This document shows, in pieces, positions 58,596 through 60,000 of a stretch of DNA of 60,000 nt (position 1 is its first letter; each line of letters starts with the position of its first letter). Made by a program: the position numbers and the translations under genes. Source of the DNA: Membranipora membranacea. Lineage: Eukaryota > Bryozoa > Gymnolaemata > Cheilostomatida > Membraniporidae. Below the pieces are notes generated by a model that worked only from the letters and a program-made list of their open reading frames with translations, was not told the origin of the DNA and did no database searches. The DNA is taken from contig OU612068.1 of the NCBI GenBank assembly GCA_914767715.1, forward strand, positions 29,452,001 through 29,512,000. The letters are read 5' to 3'.

Positions 58596-60000
58596 TAGTA
58601 TACCAGCATTTCAATTCTGGGTTCAATCATGTGTTTGGTGACCTGACATGGCATGTTTCTATATTGATCATATTGTATAAAAGTGTGTCATGGTCATTAT
58701 AGACGTCATCTAGTTCTAACAGGATCTGTATCAGCTATTAATTGTTATTTCTATTATTCAGATAACATCACAGATGCAAAACTTATGTTCACCGTAAAAA
58801 CTGAGAAGTCATGTTTTGTTTTTCTCTAGTCATGTTTTATGATTGTTTGTCTTTTCTCTCCTAGTGATGTCACATACGCACAACGTCATACCAAGTTGTT
58901 AGTTGGTCACACCCAGTCGTATGGTGACCCACAAGTCACAAGATAAGACCAATAATCTTTGATAAGACGACACAATTTCCTGCTTCTTATGGACTTCATA
59001 CCAGCTCATCTCAATGTTGTGATGTTGTTGTATGTGTAAAAGTATGGGTTGATAACCTTCCATAGACAGGGTTTAGTTTGACCTTTGATACATACTTTGG
59101 TACATGAACAATAAGCCCATGCGCTGTATACATGTTCTCACTATTTTATCTGGTATAAACATTCTTCATCGGTTAATTAAAACACTTCTAGCTGAAGCAG
59201 GACCTATGATGGCCATTTACTTTTCAGATCCGGGTATGACAACATCCATCAAATGGGCGTCTCACATCCTTGTTAAATATTGGGCCTCGTTGCAAGACAA
59301 GACAAGCCTGTACAGAGAACAAATCTGGAACATACACATATATATCATCTTCTTAGTATCTTTGAAACTGAGATATCCAGTCTTGAGATTAAGGTTAGGA
59401 CAGATGATGTGACTAATTTTCACTTTACTTTCATTTTTACTTTGTTTACTGAAGTCATATGGAAGCATAGGGTAGGGGTGATAATATCTCAATCTTTTCC
59501 CAAGGATTACGTCCTTGTGACATATCAGAACCCTTGTTGAACAGTATTATACTCCAGGCAGGCTCTGCATTAATTTCCGTAATATAAATGTTGGCCTTGA
59601 TAACATGGGTAAGCCTTCTGCATAAGGATGGTAGAATAATAATGATCACCAGTTGACTGACAGCCATCTACTATTATCACATTAGCACATCCTATCAGCT
59701 GAATGAGGGTGTAATATTTCACACCCAATATAACATATATCAGCCTATATATATTGGAGTTTGGACCTTTGGTGCTCTCGCCTTTTCTGAAATCTGGGGG
59801 CAAACCATATTTGGAATGAGAGAAATGTCTTGAATGGCAAGTCAAATATTTATCACTTGGAGAGAAGCCAGGAAAATGTTATATACATTAGTTGTGGAAT
59901 GATAACTTTACATAATCAAATATAATATGGAGATATTTCATGATGATGCAGCAGTTTTATGATAAACCCTTACAAACTGTACCTTTGAATGCAATAAAGA

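Larger units (their letters stand above)
56372..60000. other. Gene-poor right end
   Basis: No exon set with consistent splice sites was found on either strand. ORFs of up to 102 codons occur but lack recognisable protein features. Contents: a 30-bp direct duplication at about 56960-57019, two TAGCCTT-type hairpins (57613-57677 and 58545-58595), and a repeated GGTTGGCACCAT with TATA-rich text at about 57929-58000. An AATAAA lies at the last bases (about 59993). The promoter of the four-TM gene should be in the first few hundred bases. Confidence 0.5.

Noticed and set aside
1-60000. CRISPR arrays, operons, rRNA or tRNA genes
   Set aside because: No spacer-repeat arrays, no Shine-Dalgarno-linked gene strings and no cloverleaf or rRNA sequence were recognised; the window is eukaryotic.

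Overview
This window is nuclear DNA of an invertebrate animal. It is AT-rich, and its genes are split into many short exons with GT-AG introns. Introns and spacers hold decayed non-LTR retrotransposons, a DIRS/Ngaro-type tyrosine-recombinase retrotransposon, short hairpin elements and minisatellites. Animal genes recognised by sequence memory (SLC18B1, CPSF4 and LENG8 homologues) and a peptide prohormone-like gene support a metazoan. I cannot place the phylum.

Left part (1-23 kb, + strand). A pol C-terminal scrap lies at 79-228. Then comes a 21-exon gene, cut by the left edge, for a CH-like plus ankyrin-repeat protein (414-11092). One of its introns holds a ~320 bp near-perfect hairpin. Next is a 9-exon SLC18B1-type MFS transporter (13449-22763). 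Its fifth intron has swallowed a non-LTR remnant and, in reverse orientation, the tyrosine-recombinase element. The 5' splice site after its sixth exon has been amplified into a 22-bp tandem array.

Middle (25-34.7 kb, + strand). CPSF4/CPSF30 (eight exons, five CCCH fingers and two zinc knuckles) carries a 49-bp minisatellite with higher-order structure in intron 2. It is followed by a compact two-exon gene for a secreted, dibasic-processed peptide precursor with a CCAAT/E-box/TATA-like promoter and a poly(A) signal.

Right part (37-56.4 kb, mostly - strand). LENG8 (16 exons, RS-rich middle, SAC3/GANP-type C-terminus) hosts a non-LTR element in one intron. An unrelated + strand gene for a membrane protein with a Cys-rich tail is nested in another. 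A 7-exon four-TM protein with an 18-nt micro-exon follows. The last 3.6 kb has no gene that I can support, only small repeats.

CPSF4 and LENG8 both act in nuclear mRNA processing/export, but nothing seen here links their regulation. All exon boundaries were chosen by hand from splice signals; reading phase is consistent through every join given. No database search was possible.
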